Shown: positions 46,692 to 55,228 of the stretch, piece by piece
Numbering within the stretch: position 1 is the first letter of the stretch
Layout of the letters: each line of letters starts with the position of its first letter
Assembly (NCBI RefSeq): GCF_019396325.1
Contig: NZ_JAHKRO010000013.1
Location: 62,001-126,000 of the forward strand
Reading direction: 5' to 3'
Length of the DNA stretch: 64,000 nucleotides
From: Nonomuraea ceibae
GTDB taxonomy: Bacteria > Actinomycetota > Actinomycetes > Streptosporangiales > Streptosporangiaceae
Notes under the pieces: model-generated
Databases searched by the model: none
What the model was told of the DNA's origin: nothing
The model's input: only the letters and a program-made list of their open reading frames with translations
Made by a program: the position numbers and the translations under genes

Positions 46692-48263
46692 CTAGGCCCC
46701 GGGCGATGTCTGCTTGATACGCATTGTTAGCTCGTTGACCTGGTTGTACATCGACCTTCGCTCCGCGATGAGCGAGCGGATCTTGCGCTCGGCGTGCATC
46801 ACGGTGGTGTGGTCACGGCCGCCGAACTGCTGGCCGATCTTGGGCAGCGACAGCTCCGTCAGCTCCCGGATCAGGTACATGGCGATCTGCCGGGCGTTCA
46901 CCAGCGCCCTGCTGCGCGAGCTGCCGCACAGGTCGTCGATGCTGATGCCGAAGTACTCGGCGGTCTTCGCCATGATCGTGGCGACCGTGATCTCCGGCCC
47001 GGAGTCGGAGGTGATCAGGTCCTTCAGCACGACCTCGGCGAGCTGGAGGTCGACGCCCTGCCTGTTGAGGCTGGCGAACGCGGTCACCCTGATCAGCGCG
47101 CCCTCCAGCTCCCGGATGTTGGTGGAGATCCGACTGGCGATGTACTCGAGCACCTCGGGCGGCGCGGCCAGGCCCTCCTGTATGGCCTTCTTCCTCAGGA
47201 TGGCGATCCGCGTCTCCAGCTCGGGCGGCTGGACGTCGGTGATCAGGCCCCACTCGAACCGGTTGCGCAGCCGGTCCTCCAGCGTGATGAGCTGCTTGGG
47301 CGCCCGGTCGCTGGAGATGACGATCTGCTTGTTGGCGTTGTGCAGCGTGTTGAAGGTGTGGAAGAACTCCTCCTGCGTCTGCTCCTTGCCCTCCAGGAAC
47401 TGGATGTCGTCCACCAGCAGGATGTCGATCGCCCGGTAGCGTCCGCGGAAGCCGTCGGCCTTGTGGTCGCGGATGCTGTTGATGAAGTCGTTGGTGAACT
47501 CCTCGGAGCTCACGTATCTCACCCGCGCGCCGTCGTACAGGCTCTGCGCGTAATGCCCGATCGCGTGCAGCAGGTGGGTCTTCCCCAGCCCCGAGTCGCC
47601 GTAAATGAAGAGGGGGTTGTACGCCTTCGCGGGGGATTCGGCGACGGCCACGGCCGCGGCGTGGGCGAAACGGTTGCTGGCTCCGATGACGAATGTCTCG
47701 AATGTGTACTTTTGGTTGAGTCTGGCCGGTTCGCTGGGCTTGTTGCTCTTGGCCTCCCACCTGTTCTGGGTGGGCTCCGGCGCCTTTTGCACAGCGGGCT
47801 GTGCCTGTTCAAAAGTGAAGGCAGGCTGTGGATATTCGGTGGACGACTGCGCCGGCTCGGGCTGTGGAGAATAGAACTGCGGAGGCTCGGAAGCCTGGTA
47901 GTGCTGGGACGACGGCCCCTGGGGATAGCGCGGCTGGGGATCCGGGCTCTGGGGATAATTCTGAACCACAGGCTGTGGATGAAGGTCCTGCATCGGCTGC
48001 TCGGGAGCCGTTGTGTCGATCATCACGGCCAGCCGCATCGCCCGGCCGAGCTCCTGGGAGAGCGCGTGCGCCACGAGCGGCCGCAGCTTGCCCTCGATGA
48101 GGTCCTTCAGGAAGTCGTTGGGGACGCCCAGCACGATCGTGTCGTCCGCCAGGGCGATCGGGCGGACCATGGAGAGCCACGTGCGCTGCTGGACCGGCAC
48201 GTTCTCATTGAGAAAGTTGCCCAGCGCCCTCTTCCATACCGTGTCGAGGTCGACACCGTTCAT
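46692..48263 (-). CDS. dnaA: Chromosomal replication initiator DnaA
   Basis: This 523-residue protein starts at ATG 48263 ([20 protein letters not shown]); the frame is open 23 codons further but without family similarity. Domain I is at 1-90. A Gln/Pro-rich domain II linker follows ([20 protein letters not shown], then PQF/QPE repeats to about 165). AAA+ domain III has Walker [12 protein letters not shown] and Walker [11 protein letters not shown]. Domain IV binds the box via [14 protein letters not shown]. Confidence 0.98.
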   Translation of the reverse strand: MNGVDLDTVWKRALGNFLNENVPVQQRTWLSMVRPIALADDTIVLGVPNDFLKDLIEGKLRPLVAHALSQELGRAMRLAVMIDTTAPEQPMQDLHPQPVVQNYPQSPDPQPRYPQGPSSQHYQASEPPQFYSPQPEPAQSSTEYPQPAFTFEQAQPAVQKAPEPTQNRWEAKSNKPSEPARLNQKYTFETFVIGASNRFAHAAAVAVAESPAKAYNPLFIYGDSGLGKTHLLHAIGHYAQSLYDGARVRYVSSEEFTNDFINSIRDHKADGFRGRYRAIDILLVDDIQFLEGKEQTQEEFFHTFNTLHNANKQIVISSDRAPKQLITLEDRLRNRFEWGLITDVQPPELETRIAILRKKAIQEGLAAPPEVLEYIASRISTNIRELEGALIRVTAFASLNRQGVDLQLAEVVLKDLITSDSGPEITVATIMAKTAEYFGISIDDLCGSSRSRALVNARQIAMYLIRELTELSLPKIGQQFGGRDHTTVMHAERKIRSLIAERRSMYNQVNELTMRIKQTSPGA

Positions 48264-48739
48264 GGTGCGGCTCCCCCTCCTCCCTGTCGCGGCCCCCCGC
48301 GATCGTTCATCCACCCGCGTGGTCGTCCACACGCGTGTTTATCCACATCGGGGACTCGCCGCGGCGGCGGCCGGCCCCTGTCGTCCACAGCGCCGCGCCC
48401 GGGCTGGATGCCCAGGATCTCCACAGGTGATCCACAGGTTGTGCACAGCCTGAAGTGGCTCCGAAAGGCCCGACAGTATCTTCGTGCACAGCTGTGTTCA
48501 AGACGTTGTCCACAGCCTAGCGGTGCCTGGGTGCACATACTGTGGACGTCCCGGGGGCGGTGGAAAAGTCGCCTGTGGATACGTGGATAACCAGTTCCGG
48601 TTTGACCTGGGCCGCTCCGCCCCGTACCGTACGGAGGTCGGTCTGTCGCGCGACGGCTATTTCGCGTGCCTCGCTAACTCGGCAGGCCAGCCATGTGTGT
48701 TCAGCGCCTCGTGCGCACCTTCAAGCCTGGAGCCCACTC
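48264..48739. other. dnaA-rpmH spacer with second DnaA-box cluster
   Basis: This 476-bp gap has an exact TTATCCACA at 48339-48347 and TTGTCCACA at 48506-48514. Near matches are TGATCCACA 48428-48436, TTGTGCACA 48439-48447 and a minus-strand TTATCCACG at 48582-48590. It must also hold the dnaA and rpmH promoters. DnaA autoregulation or an extended bipartite origin are both possible. Confidence 0.8.
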
Positions 48740-48877
48740 GTGAGCAAGCGTACTTTCCAGCCGAACAACCGTCGCCGCGCGAAGACCCACGGCTTCCGGC
48801 TGCGGATGCGCACCCGGGCCGGTCGCGCCATCCTCGCCGCTCGCCGCCGCAAGGGTCGCGAGAAGCTGTCGGCCTGA
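48740..48877 (+). CDS. rpmH: 50S ribosomal protein L34
   Basis: This 45-residue basic protein starts at GTG 48740 and reads [20 protein letters not shown] through [18 protein letters not shown], the full L34 pattern. It lies divergent from dnaA and upstream of rnpA, the conserved arrangement. Confidence 0.97.
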   Translation: MSKRTFQPNNRRRAKTHGFRLRMRTRAGRAILAARRRKGREKLSA

Positions 48878-48897
48878 CCGTCCTGCGCGTGATCGTC

Positions 48898-48926
48898 CGC
48901 CCGCCGGTGCACTCCGCCGGCGGGCG
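48898..48926 (+). terminator. Hairpin between rpmH and rnpA
   Basis: The inverted repeat CGCCCGCCGG ... CCGGCGGGCG has a 9-base loop and falls in the 62-bp rpmH-rnpA spacer. It may attenuate rnpA relative to rpmH or act as a processing site rather than a full terminator. Confidence 0.5.
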
Positions 48927-48939
48927 ATAGGCGTATACG

Positions 48940-49302
48940 GTGCTTTCCCGACAGTCCCGCATGCGGCGCGGGGAGGAGTTCAAGGCGGCCATCAAGCGCG
49001 GTAAACGCGCGGGCCGCCCCACCCTGGTGGTGCATCTCACCATTTCAGGGGAAGGGACACCTCTGGTGGGTTTTGTAGTGAGCCGGGCCGTCGGAGGCGC
49101 GGTCGTCCGCAACAAGGTCAAGCGTCGGCTTCGACACCTGATGCGAGACCGTCTCCACCGGCTTCCGAGAGGTAGCCTGCTTGTGGTACGCGCCAACCCC
49201 CCGGCCGCGTCAGCGCGATCCGAGCACCTAGCCGCCGAGCTCGACCTCGCGCTCGACCGTTTGCTCAGGCGGCGCGAGTCCTCGACGGATGGACGGAGAT
49301 GA
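48940..49302 (+). CDS. rnpA: Ribonuclease P protein component
   Basis: This 120-residue basic protein starts at GTG. Signature: [27 protein letters not shown] (the RNR motif), preceded by [20 protein letters not shown]. It pairs with the RNase P RNA to mature tRNA 5' ends. It overlaps yidD by four bases. Confidence 0.97.
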   Translation: MLSRQSRMRRGEEFKAAIKRGKRAGRPTLVVHLTISGEGTPLVGFVVSRAVGGAVVRNKVKRRLRHLMRDRLHRLPRGSLLVVRANPPAASARSEHLAAELDLALDRLLRRRESSTDGRR

Positions 49303-49577
49303 CGGAGCAACCGCTAGGGACAGCGAGCCTCCCCGCTCGGGTGCTGCTCGTGCCCATCCGGTTCTACCGGGCGTTCATCAGCCCGATGCTCGGTCCACGC
49401 TGCCGTTTCTACCCGTCCTGCAGCGCGTACGGGCTCGAGGCGATAGCCGTTCACGGAGCATTGCGCGGCACATGGTTGACTGTCCGGCGCATCGGGCGGT
49501 GCCACCCATTCCATCCCGGAGGTATAGACCCGGTGCCCCCACGCCCGGTTCGGTCCCACGAAACGCAAGGGAGATAG
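49299..49577 (+). CDS. yidD: Membrane protein insertion efficiency factor YidD
   Basis: This 92-residue protein starts [20 protein letters not shown] and has the Cys-rich [14 protein letters not shown] and the end [17 protein letters not shown], which are diagnostic. It is peripheral on the inner face of the membrane and aids YidC. Overlaps rnpA (ATGA). Confidence 0.96.
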   Translation: MTEQPLGTASLPARVLLVPIRFYRAFISPMLGPRCRFYPSCSAYGLEAIAVHGALRGTWLTVRRIGRCHPFHPGGIDPVPPRPVRSHETQGR

Positions 49578-49581
49578 CTCG

Positions 49582-50529
49582 GTGGAGCTGTCCTGGCTGA
49601 GCTGGCTCTATGAAGCCGTAGCCTTCGTCATCACCTGGATCCATACGGGTTACAGCACCTTCCTGAACCCGGATAGCGGCCTGACGTGGTTGCTGACCAT
49701 CGTCACGCTCACCGTGCTCATGCGGATCCTCATCTTCCCGCTCTTCCTCAAGCAGATGCGGTCCTCCAAGAAGATGCAGGAGCTCGCCCCCAAGGTGGCG
49801 GAGCTGCGCAAGCGCTACAAGAACGACAAGCAGCGCATGAACCAGGAGGTCATGGCGCTCTACCAGGGCGCCGGGGCCAACCCGCTCGGCGGCTGTCTGC
49901 CCATCCTGGCCCAGTTCCCTATCTTCATCTCGATGTTCACCGTGCTGCAGGCCATGGCCAACGGCCGCGCGGTGTACGGGATGTCGCCGGAGCTCGTCGC
50001 CAGCGCCCGGGCCGCGCACGTCTTCGGCGCGCCGGTGCCGGCCACCTTCTTCATGTCCGACCAGGACATCATCGCGCTCGACGCCGTGCCGCTCCAGACG
50101 AAGATCGTCCTGGGCATCTTCGTGGCCGTCAGCTCGCTGACCACGTTCCTCACCGTCCGGCAGAGCGTCACCCGGTCCATGGCGCAGATGCCCGACAACC
50201 CCATGGCGCAGCAGCAGAAGCTGCTCATGTACATCTCGCCGCTGTTCGCCTTCTTCAGCCTGAACTTCCCGCTCGGTCTGATCATGTACTGGGTGACCAC
50301 CAACGTGTGGACGCTCGGTCAGCAGCACTGGTTCTACAGCCGCAACCCGATGCCCCAGTTCGACGCCAAGGGCAACGTGATCCCGGTCAAGACGAAGCCC
50401 AGCCTCATGGCCAAGCTTCGCAAGACTCCCGAAGAGGAGCCCCCTCCTCCGCCTCCTGCGCCTAAGATCGTCAGGAACCAGCCCAGCCGCCAGTCCCGTA
50501 GCAAGCGCACCGGCAGCAAGAAGTCGTGA
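49582..50529 (+). CDS. yidC: Membrane protein insertase YidC
   Basis: This 315-residue protein starts at GTG. Five TM helices follow the Gram-positive Oxa1-like layout. The cytosolic helical hairpin is KQMRSSKKMQELAPKVAELR, the insertion groove region is GGCLPILAQFPIFISMFTVL, and the C-terminal tail is basic/proline-rich (EEEPPPPPPAPKIVRNQPSR). It inserts membrane proteins with or without SecYEG. Confidence 0.96.
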   Translation: MELSWLSWLYEAVAFVITWIHTGYSTFLNPDSGLTWLLTIVTLTVLMRILIFPLFLKQMRSSKKMQELAPKVAELRKRYKNDKQRMNQEVMALYQGAGANPLGGCLPILAQFPIFISMFTVLQAMANGRAVYGMSPELVASARAAHVFGAPVPATFFMSDQDIIALDAVPLQTKIVLGIFVAVSSLTTFLTVRQSVTRSMAQMPDNPMAQQQKLLMYISPLFAFFSLNFPLGLIMYWVTTNVWTLGQQHWFYSRNPMPQFDAKGNVIPVKTKPSLMAKLRKTPEEEPPPPPPAPKIVRNQPSRQSRSKRTGSKKS

Positions 50530-50549
50530 TTACGAAGGAGAGGCCGGCC

Positions 50550-51038
50550 ATGACCGAGGCCGAGCAGGAGAAGGCTCCTGACATCAGCGCGCTCGAGCAG
50601 GAGGGCGAGATCGCGGCTGACTACGTCGAAGGCCTCCTCGACATCGCCGACATCGACGGTGACATCGACATGGACGTCGAGGGCGACCGGGCGATGGTCT
50701 CCGTCGTCGGGCTCAAGGGCACCGAGTTGATCGGCCCCTCCGGTGAGGTGCTGGAAGCGCTCCAGGAGCTGACGCGGCTGGCCGTCCACCGCCAGACGGG
50801 GGAGCGGTCCCGCCTGATGCTCGACGTCGGCGGCTACCGCGAGCGGCGCCGGGCCGAGCTCACCAAGCTCGGCACCGAGATGGCCAACCAGGTCAAGGAC
50901 CGGGGCGAGCCCAAGCCGCTGCAGCCGATGACGCCGTTCGAGCGCAAGATCGTCCATGACGCGGTGGCCGCCGCCGGGCTCCGCAGCGAGTCCGAAGGTG
51001 AGGAGCCCAACCGTTACGTGGTGGTCCTGCCCGCCTGA
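50550..51038 (+). CDS. jag: Jag/KhpB-type RNA-binding protein
   Basis: This 162-residue product starts at ATG 50550, ten bases after GAAGGAGAGG. A KH-like domain (DMDVEGDRAMVSVVGLKGTE, LIGPSGEVLEALQELTRLAV) is followed by an R3H domain (PLQPMTPFERKIVHDAVAAA). It lacks the N-terminal Jag domain of Firmicutes, as usual in actinobacteria. It partners KhpA in RNA binding. Confidence 0.94.
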   Translation: MTEAEQEKAPDISALEQEGEIAADYVEGLLDIADIDGDIDMDVEGDRAMVSVVGLKGTELIGPSGEVLEALQELTRLAVHRQTGERSRLMLDVGGYRERRRAELTKLGTEMANQVKDRGEPKPLQPMTPFERKIVHDAVAAAGLRSESEGEEPNRYVVVLPA

Positions 51039-51233
51039 CCGGCCCACGACCTGCCCAGCCGCCAGCCGCCTCGTGCGCCTGGCGGCCGTTCGCGTTTCGA
51101 ACGCCTTTTCGATGCCCATGAGGCGGCGTGCTCCAAGGCTCCGTTCAGGGCATCCCGCTAGTCTTCGACAGTGCGATCTCCCGCCTAGCCTGGGGGGAGC
51201 ATCCCGAATCCTTACGAAAGGGCCATCACAGCA
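51039..51233. promoter_or_regulatory. Spacer with hairpin terminator after jag
   Basis: The stem GCCGCCAG ... CTGGCGGC at 51058-51086 probably ends the rpmH-jag transcript. The rest should contain the rsmG-parA promoter, but no clear -10/-35 can be named. Confidence 0.5.
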
Positions 51234-51905
51234 GTGAGCGACGAGCTGCCGCCCCCGCCGGACATCGCGCGGGACGTCTTCACCGGCGACGCCTGGGACC
51301 GGGCGGAGGCGTTCGCGGAGCTGCTGGCCGGCCCCGGCGTCGTACGCGGGCTGCTCGGTCCCCGCGAGATCCCGCGCATCTGGGACCGCCACCTGCTCAA
51401 CTGCGCCGTCGTCGCCGAGGCCATCCCGCCGGACGTGCGCCTGGTCGACATCGGCTCGGGCGCCGGACTGCCGGGGCTCGTGCTGGCGATCGTCCGGCAG
51501 GACATCACGGTCACCCTGCTCGAACCGCTGCTGCGCCGTACCGTCTTCCTCCAGGAATGCGTCGAGACCCTCAAGCTGGACAACGTCGAGGTGCTGCGCG
51601 GCCGGGCCGAAGAGCTGGCGGGCAAGCGCGTCTTCGACGTGGCCAGCGCCCGCGCCGTGGCGCCGCTCGACCGGCTCCTGAAGTGGGCCATGCCCCTGCT
51701 GCGCGAGGGCGGCGAGCTCATCGCCATGAAGGGGGAGCGCGCCGCCGAAGAACTTGCCGAGGCGGAGCCGCAATTGCGCGCCAGCGGGGCGACAACGGCC
51801 GAGCTTGTGACCGTCGGGCACGGTAAGGTCGAGCCGCCTGCAACATTGGTTCGGGTGATAGCGGGTCGCCAGCCGGAGCACAGCAGGCGGCGACGAAGGA
51901 GGTGA
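51234..51905 (+). CDS. rsmG: 16S rRNA (guanine527-N7)-methyltransferase RsmG
   Basis: This 223-residue enzyme starts at GTG. The SAM site is LVDIGSGAGLPGLVLAI near 72-88. It also shows RIWDRHLLNCAVV and FDVASARAVAPLDRLLKWAM, with the usual MKGERA late motif. It methylates G527 of 16S rRNA; loss gives low-level streptomycin resistance. The C-terminus ends in an Arg run. Confidence 0.95.
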   Translation: MSDELPPPPDIARDVFTGDAWDRAEAFAELLAGPGVVRGLLGPREIPRIWDRHLLNCAVVAEAIPPDVRLVDIGSGAGLPGLVLAIVRQDITVTLLEPLLRRTVFLQECVETLKLDNVEVLRGRAEELAGKRVFDVASARAVAPLDRLLKWAMPLLREGGELIAMKGERAAEELAEAEPQLRASGATTAELVTVGHGKVEPPATLVRVIAGRQPEHSRRRRRR

Positions 51906-51910
51906 CGGTC

Positions 51911-52963
51911 GTGCCGGTCGCTCAGAGCGGTCTTGGCTGGCCGGACAGCCGTCTGTCCGAGAGCCCCCGAGGGGTCGGCTGGCCCGGATCGGGCGTTTCG
52001 CGACAGCAGATTCCCGGCTCCGATAAGCCACGGGTTGAAAGGATGGCGACCGTGACCAAGACCCCCCTGAACCCAGGTGATTCTCCGTTGGTACGAGAGG
52101 CGCTCAACTCAGTGGTTTCACGTGAAACACCTACCGCTCAGCTGCCCACCCAGACGGACACCGGCCAGGACTCGTGGCCCAAACCCGCCAAGTGCCGCGT
52201 GATCGCCGTTGCCAACCAGAAGGGTGGTGTCGGCAAGACCACGACGTCCGTCAACATCGCCGCCGCCCTGTCGATGAACGGCGAACGCGTCCTGGTCGTC
52301 GACCTCGACCCCCAGGGCAACGCCTCCACCGCCCTGGCCACCGAACATCGTGGCGACATCCCCGACGTCTACCAGGTGCTCGTGGACGACCTGCCCATGG
52401 CGGACATCGTCAAGCAGGTCCCCGACATGCCCAACCTCTACTGCGCCCCGGCGACCATCGACCTGGCCGGCGCCGAGATCGAGCTTGTCTCCCTGGTCGC
52501 CCGCGAAGCCCGCCTCCGGCGTGCCCTAACCGCCTACGACGCGCTCGACCTCGACTACATCATCATCGACTGCCCGCCGTCGCTCGGCCTCCTCACAGTG
52601 AACGCCCTCGTGGCCGCGGACGAGGTCATGATCCCCATCCAGTGCGAGTACTACGCGCTGGAGGGCCTCGGGCAGCTCCTGCGCAACGTCGACCTCATCA
52701 AGGCGCACCTCAACCCCACGCTGCGCCTGTCCACGATCGTGCTGACCATGTACGACGGCCGCACCCGGCTGGCCTCGCAGGTGGCGGACGAGGTCCGGGC
52801 GCACTTCGGGGACACGGTGCTCAACACGGTCATCCCGCGCAGCGTCCGCCTGTCCGAGGCGCCCAGTTACGGGCAGTCGGTCATGACGTACGACCCGGGC
52901 TCCAGCGGTGCGATGGCCTACATGGACGCCGCCCGCGAGATCGCCCACCGCGCCCTGGTCTAA
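51911..52963 (+). CDS. parA: Chromosome partitioning ATPase ParA
   Basis: This is a 350-residue Walker-type ATPase if it starts at GTG 51911, eight bases after AGGAGG; starts at 51902, 52043 or 52052 are possible because the first 70 residues are poorly conserved. The deviant Walker A is NQKGGVGKTTTSVNIA, the Walker A' is DLDPQGNASTAL and the Walker B is YIIIDCPPSLGLLTVNAL. An embedded parS makes the conserved VVSRETP peptide near the N-terminus. Confidence 0.96.
   Translation: MPVAQSGLGWPDSRLSESPRGVGWPGSGVSRQQIPGSDKPRVERMATVTKTPLNPGDSPLVREALNSVVSRETPTAQLPTQTDTGQDSWPKPAKCRVIAVANQKGGVGKTTTSVNIAAALSMNGERVLVVDLDPQGNASTALATEHRGDIPDVYQVLVDDLPMADIVKQVPDMPNLYCAPATIDLAGAEIELVSLVAREARLRRALTAYDALDLDYIIIDCPPSLGLLTVNALVAADEVMIPIQCEYYALEGLGQLLRNVDLIKAHLNPTLRLSTIVLTMYDGRTRLASQVADEVRAHFGDTVLNTVIPRSVRLSEAPSYGQSVMTYDPGSSGAMAYMDAAREIAHRALV
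52115..52128. promoter_or_regulatory. parS site 1 (inside parA)
   Basis: A perfect GTTTCACGTGAAAC palindrome within the parA 5' coding part, where it encodes the VSRET peptide. It is a ParB-binding and CTP-clamp loading site. Confidence 0.95.
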
Positions 52964-53742
52964 CCCCGACCGGGGCTTCCCCATCGAGGACCCCCGCCCC
53001 GGTCTCCGCCCTCCGGTTTCCGGTTTCGGCGCTCGGTCTCGGCCCCCGGCCTCCCGCCTCCGGTGCCCGCCGTCTGCCGCTCTCGGCTTGCCGCCCGTTG
53101 CACCCGTCGCATGCGTCGCGTTTGTCCGTCCGTCGCGTGCGCCCCGGTCGCCCCTCCCGGTCTCGTCGCCCGCCGCCTGCTGCCTGCCCCGCCGGTCGCC
53201 CGCCGGCGGGGCGCCGACTGCCGGTCTCCCGCTGCACTGGTCGCGCCCGCCGTCTCGACTCTCCGCCGTCGGCTGCCCGCGTGCGGCTGCCACCGACCGA
53301 CGGTCGCCCCTCGGCGGGGCCATCTGCGGGCCGCCGATCGCCGGTCGCCCGCCGCGCTGGTGGCGCCTGCCGGTCGCCCGCCGCGCTGGACGCGCTGGAC
53401 GCGCGCTCCTGGGGTCACTTGTCACCCACCCGCCGCAGTCGGCCGCGCCTGTCCCGGTCGCCCGTCCTCCGCGTACCGTCCCGGCCCCGTCCTCCCGCAC
53501 CCGTATCCCAAGATGGGGGAGCGAGCCCCGCGTGAGGGCCGAGTGCCTCCCTTCGCCGAGACGGACGGATGGGGACGCTACGTACGGCCGGGGGAGGGGC
53601 GCCGGTGCGGTGCTTTGTCTCATTGACGGCATGACGGTGCAAATCCGGTGGGACTGCGTGTGGCGAGGAGACACCCGGTCGGGTGGTCAACGGTAACCTC
53701 TCCTGGAGTGAACGGGTTCGGCCGGGTGAATGAGGAGACGCA
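52964..53742. repeat. Low-complexity repeat-rich spacer between parA and parB
   Basis: A 779-bp spacer where parA and parB are usually adjacent. The + strand is pyrimidine/G-rich and nearly free of A for long stretches. A 20-bp exact direct repeat, CCGGTCGCCCGCCGCGCTGG, occurs at 53341-53360 and 53370-53389, with a 14-base partial copy at 53192. Related CCGG-TC-CCCGC units fill 53000-53420. ORFs here are repetitive and non-conserved. The last 100 bp (GGCGCCGGTGCGGTG, then AGACGCAGTGAGCC) should hold the parB start region. Confidence 0.85.
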
Positions 53743-54705
53743 GTGAGCCAGCAGCGGCGGGGATTGGGCAAGGGGCTCGGAGCGCTCATTCCGACGGGCC
53801 CCATTGTCGACGGCACGGGAACGGTTGCCCCCACGAACGGTGCGGCGACCGACGCAGGCCCGAAGCCGGTGGCGGGCGCGTACTTCCACGAGGTGCCCCT
53901 GGACGCCATCGTCCCCAACCCGCGCCAGCCCCGTGAGGTCTTCGACGAGGAGCGGCTCAAGGAGCTGCAGGCGTCGATCAGCGAGGTCGGCCTCCTGCAG
54001 CCGATCGTCGTACGTCCGGTGGGCGGCGGGCAGTACGAGCTGATCATGGGGGAGCGGCGGCTGCGGGCCTGCAAGCTGGCCGGTCTGGAGCAGATCCCCG
54101 CCATCGTCCGCAACACGCAGGACGACGACCTCCTGCGTGACGCCCTCATCGAGAACCTTCAGCGCGAACAGCTCAACCCCCTGGAAGAAGCCGCCGCCTA
54201 CCAGCAGTTGCTGGACGACTTCCAGGCCACCCACGACCAGCTCGCGACAAAGGTCGGCCGCTCCCGTTCACACATCACCAACACGCTGCGCCTGCTCAAG
54301 CTCCCGCCGGAAGTCCAGCTGAAGGTGGCCGCCAACACGATCTCCGCCGGCCACGCGCGGGCGCTGCTCGGCCTGGAGAACCCCGAGGACCAGATCCGGC
54401 TCGCCACCCGCATCGTCGCCGAACTGCTCTCCGTACGAGCGGTCGAGGAGATCGTCGCGCTCGGCAGCGCGCAGGCCGCCCCTGAGAAGCCCACTCGCGA
54501 GCGCAAGACGGCCAAGCCCACCGCCCCCGGCCTCACCCACCTCGCCGACCGCCTCTCGGACCACTTCGAGACCAAGGTCAAGGTAGACCTGGGTCGTCGC
54601 AAGGGGCGCATCGTCGTGGAGTTCGCCACGATCGACGACCTTGAGCGCATCATCGGCACCATGGCTCCCGAAGCCGCCCGCGCCATGCGAGAAGCCGAGA
54701 GCTGA
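53743..54705 (+). CDS. parB: Chromosome partitioning protein ParB
   Basis: This 320-residue protein starts at GTG with [16 protein letters not shown]. CTPase motifs include [17 protein letters not shown] and the GERRLRA box. The central HTH ([40 protein letters not shown]) binds parS. A C-terminal dimerisation domain starts about 265. It spreads from the parS cluster and loads SMC. Confidence 0.97.
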   Translation: MSQQRRGLGKGLGALIPTGPIVDGTGTVAPTNGAATDAGPKPVAGAYFHEVPLDAIVPNPRQPREVFDEERLKELQASISEVGLLQPIVVRPVGGGQYELIMGERRLRACKLAGLEQIPAIVRNTQDDDLLRDALIENLQREQLNPLEEAAAYQQLLDDFQATHDQLATKVGRSRSHITNTLRLLKLPPEVQLKVAANTISAGHARALLGLENPEDQIRLATRIVAELLSVRAVEEIVALGSAQAAPEKPTRERKTAKPTAPGLTHLADRLSDHFETKVKVDLGRRKGRIVVEFATIDDLERIIGTMAPEAARAMREAES

Positions 54706-54718
54706 CCCTGTTAGCCGG

Positions 54719-54734
54719 TGTTTCACGTGAAACA
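54719..54734. promoter_or_regulatory. parS site 2 (just after parB)
   Basis: A perfect 16-bp parS consensus TGTTTCACGTGAAACA that starts 13 bases after the parB stop. Confidence 0.95.
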
Positions 54735-54770
54735 CCGGCACCCGGCTTCTCGCCGAAGGACGCGGTCACG

Positions 54771-54784
54771 GTTTCACGTGAAAC
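54771..54784. promoter_or_regulatory. parS site 3
   Basis: A perfect GTTTCACGTGAAAC palindrome in the post-parB spacer. Confidence 0.95.
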
Positions 54785-54822
54785 ACGACCGCCGTCTCGC
54801 CACCCGCCTCACCGGGGGCTCG

Positions 54823-54836
54823 GTTTCACGTGAAAC
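54823..54836. promoter_or_regulatory. parS site 4
   Basis: A perfect GTTTCACGTGAAAC palindrome in the post-parB spacer. Confidence 0.95.
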
Positions 54837-54841
54837 ATCGC

Positions 54842-55170
54842 AGCGCACCGATCGTGGCTACCTCGCACGCTTGCCCGCCGCGATCCACGCCCTGCGATCA
54901 CGATCTACGCCTCGCGGTCACGGCCCTCGCTCTGCGACACGGTCCACTCTTTGCGACACGGTCCGCTCCTTGCCGTCACGGTCCTCGCTTCCGCCGCCGC
55001 GATTCGCGCCCTGTCATACGTCTGCCCTAGCGGCGCAATGCCGCCAGGCGTGCTGTGCGACCTAGCTCCGCTTGCGCGTGTGGGCATTGCATTCCTCCGC
55101 AGAGTTGGCCCTTGCCTGTAAGTGGCAGGGACCTGAACGCGCCCACCCCTCTCTGCCTCAGTTGGGCGGC
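54842..55170. repeat. Degenerate repeat spacer after parB
   Basis: A 330-bp non-coding stretch with imperfect CTGCGATCACGATC / GCGACACGGTCC / CCGTCACGGTCCTCGC repeats. No gene is seen. It lies between two groups of parS sites. Confidence 0.6.
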
Positions 55171-55176
55171 GGGCTG

Positions 55177-55190
55177 GTTTCACGTGAAAC
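55177..55190. promoter_or_regulatory. parS site 5
   Basis: A perfect GTTTCACGTGAAAC palindrome that starts 26 bases before site 6. Confidence 0.95.
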
Positions 55191-55202
55191 ATGTGGGGCG
55201 TG

Positions 55203-55216
55203 GTTTCACGTGAAAC
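55203..55216. promoter_or_regulatory. parS site 6
   Basis: A perfect GTTTCACGTGAAAC palindrome; 12 bases before the aldolase stop on the minus strand. Confidence 0.95.
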
Positions 55217-55228
55217 CGTGGAGGCGCG

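Noticed and set aside
46794..48590. 598-codon + ORF over dnaA
   Set aside because: Antisense shadow of dnaA that also crosses DnaA boxes.
52526..53674. 382-codon - ORF across the parA-parB spacer
   Set aside because: Low-complexity Arg/Gly/Asp translation of repeats continuing antisense to parA; no start context or domain.
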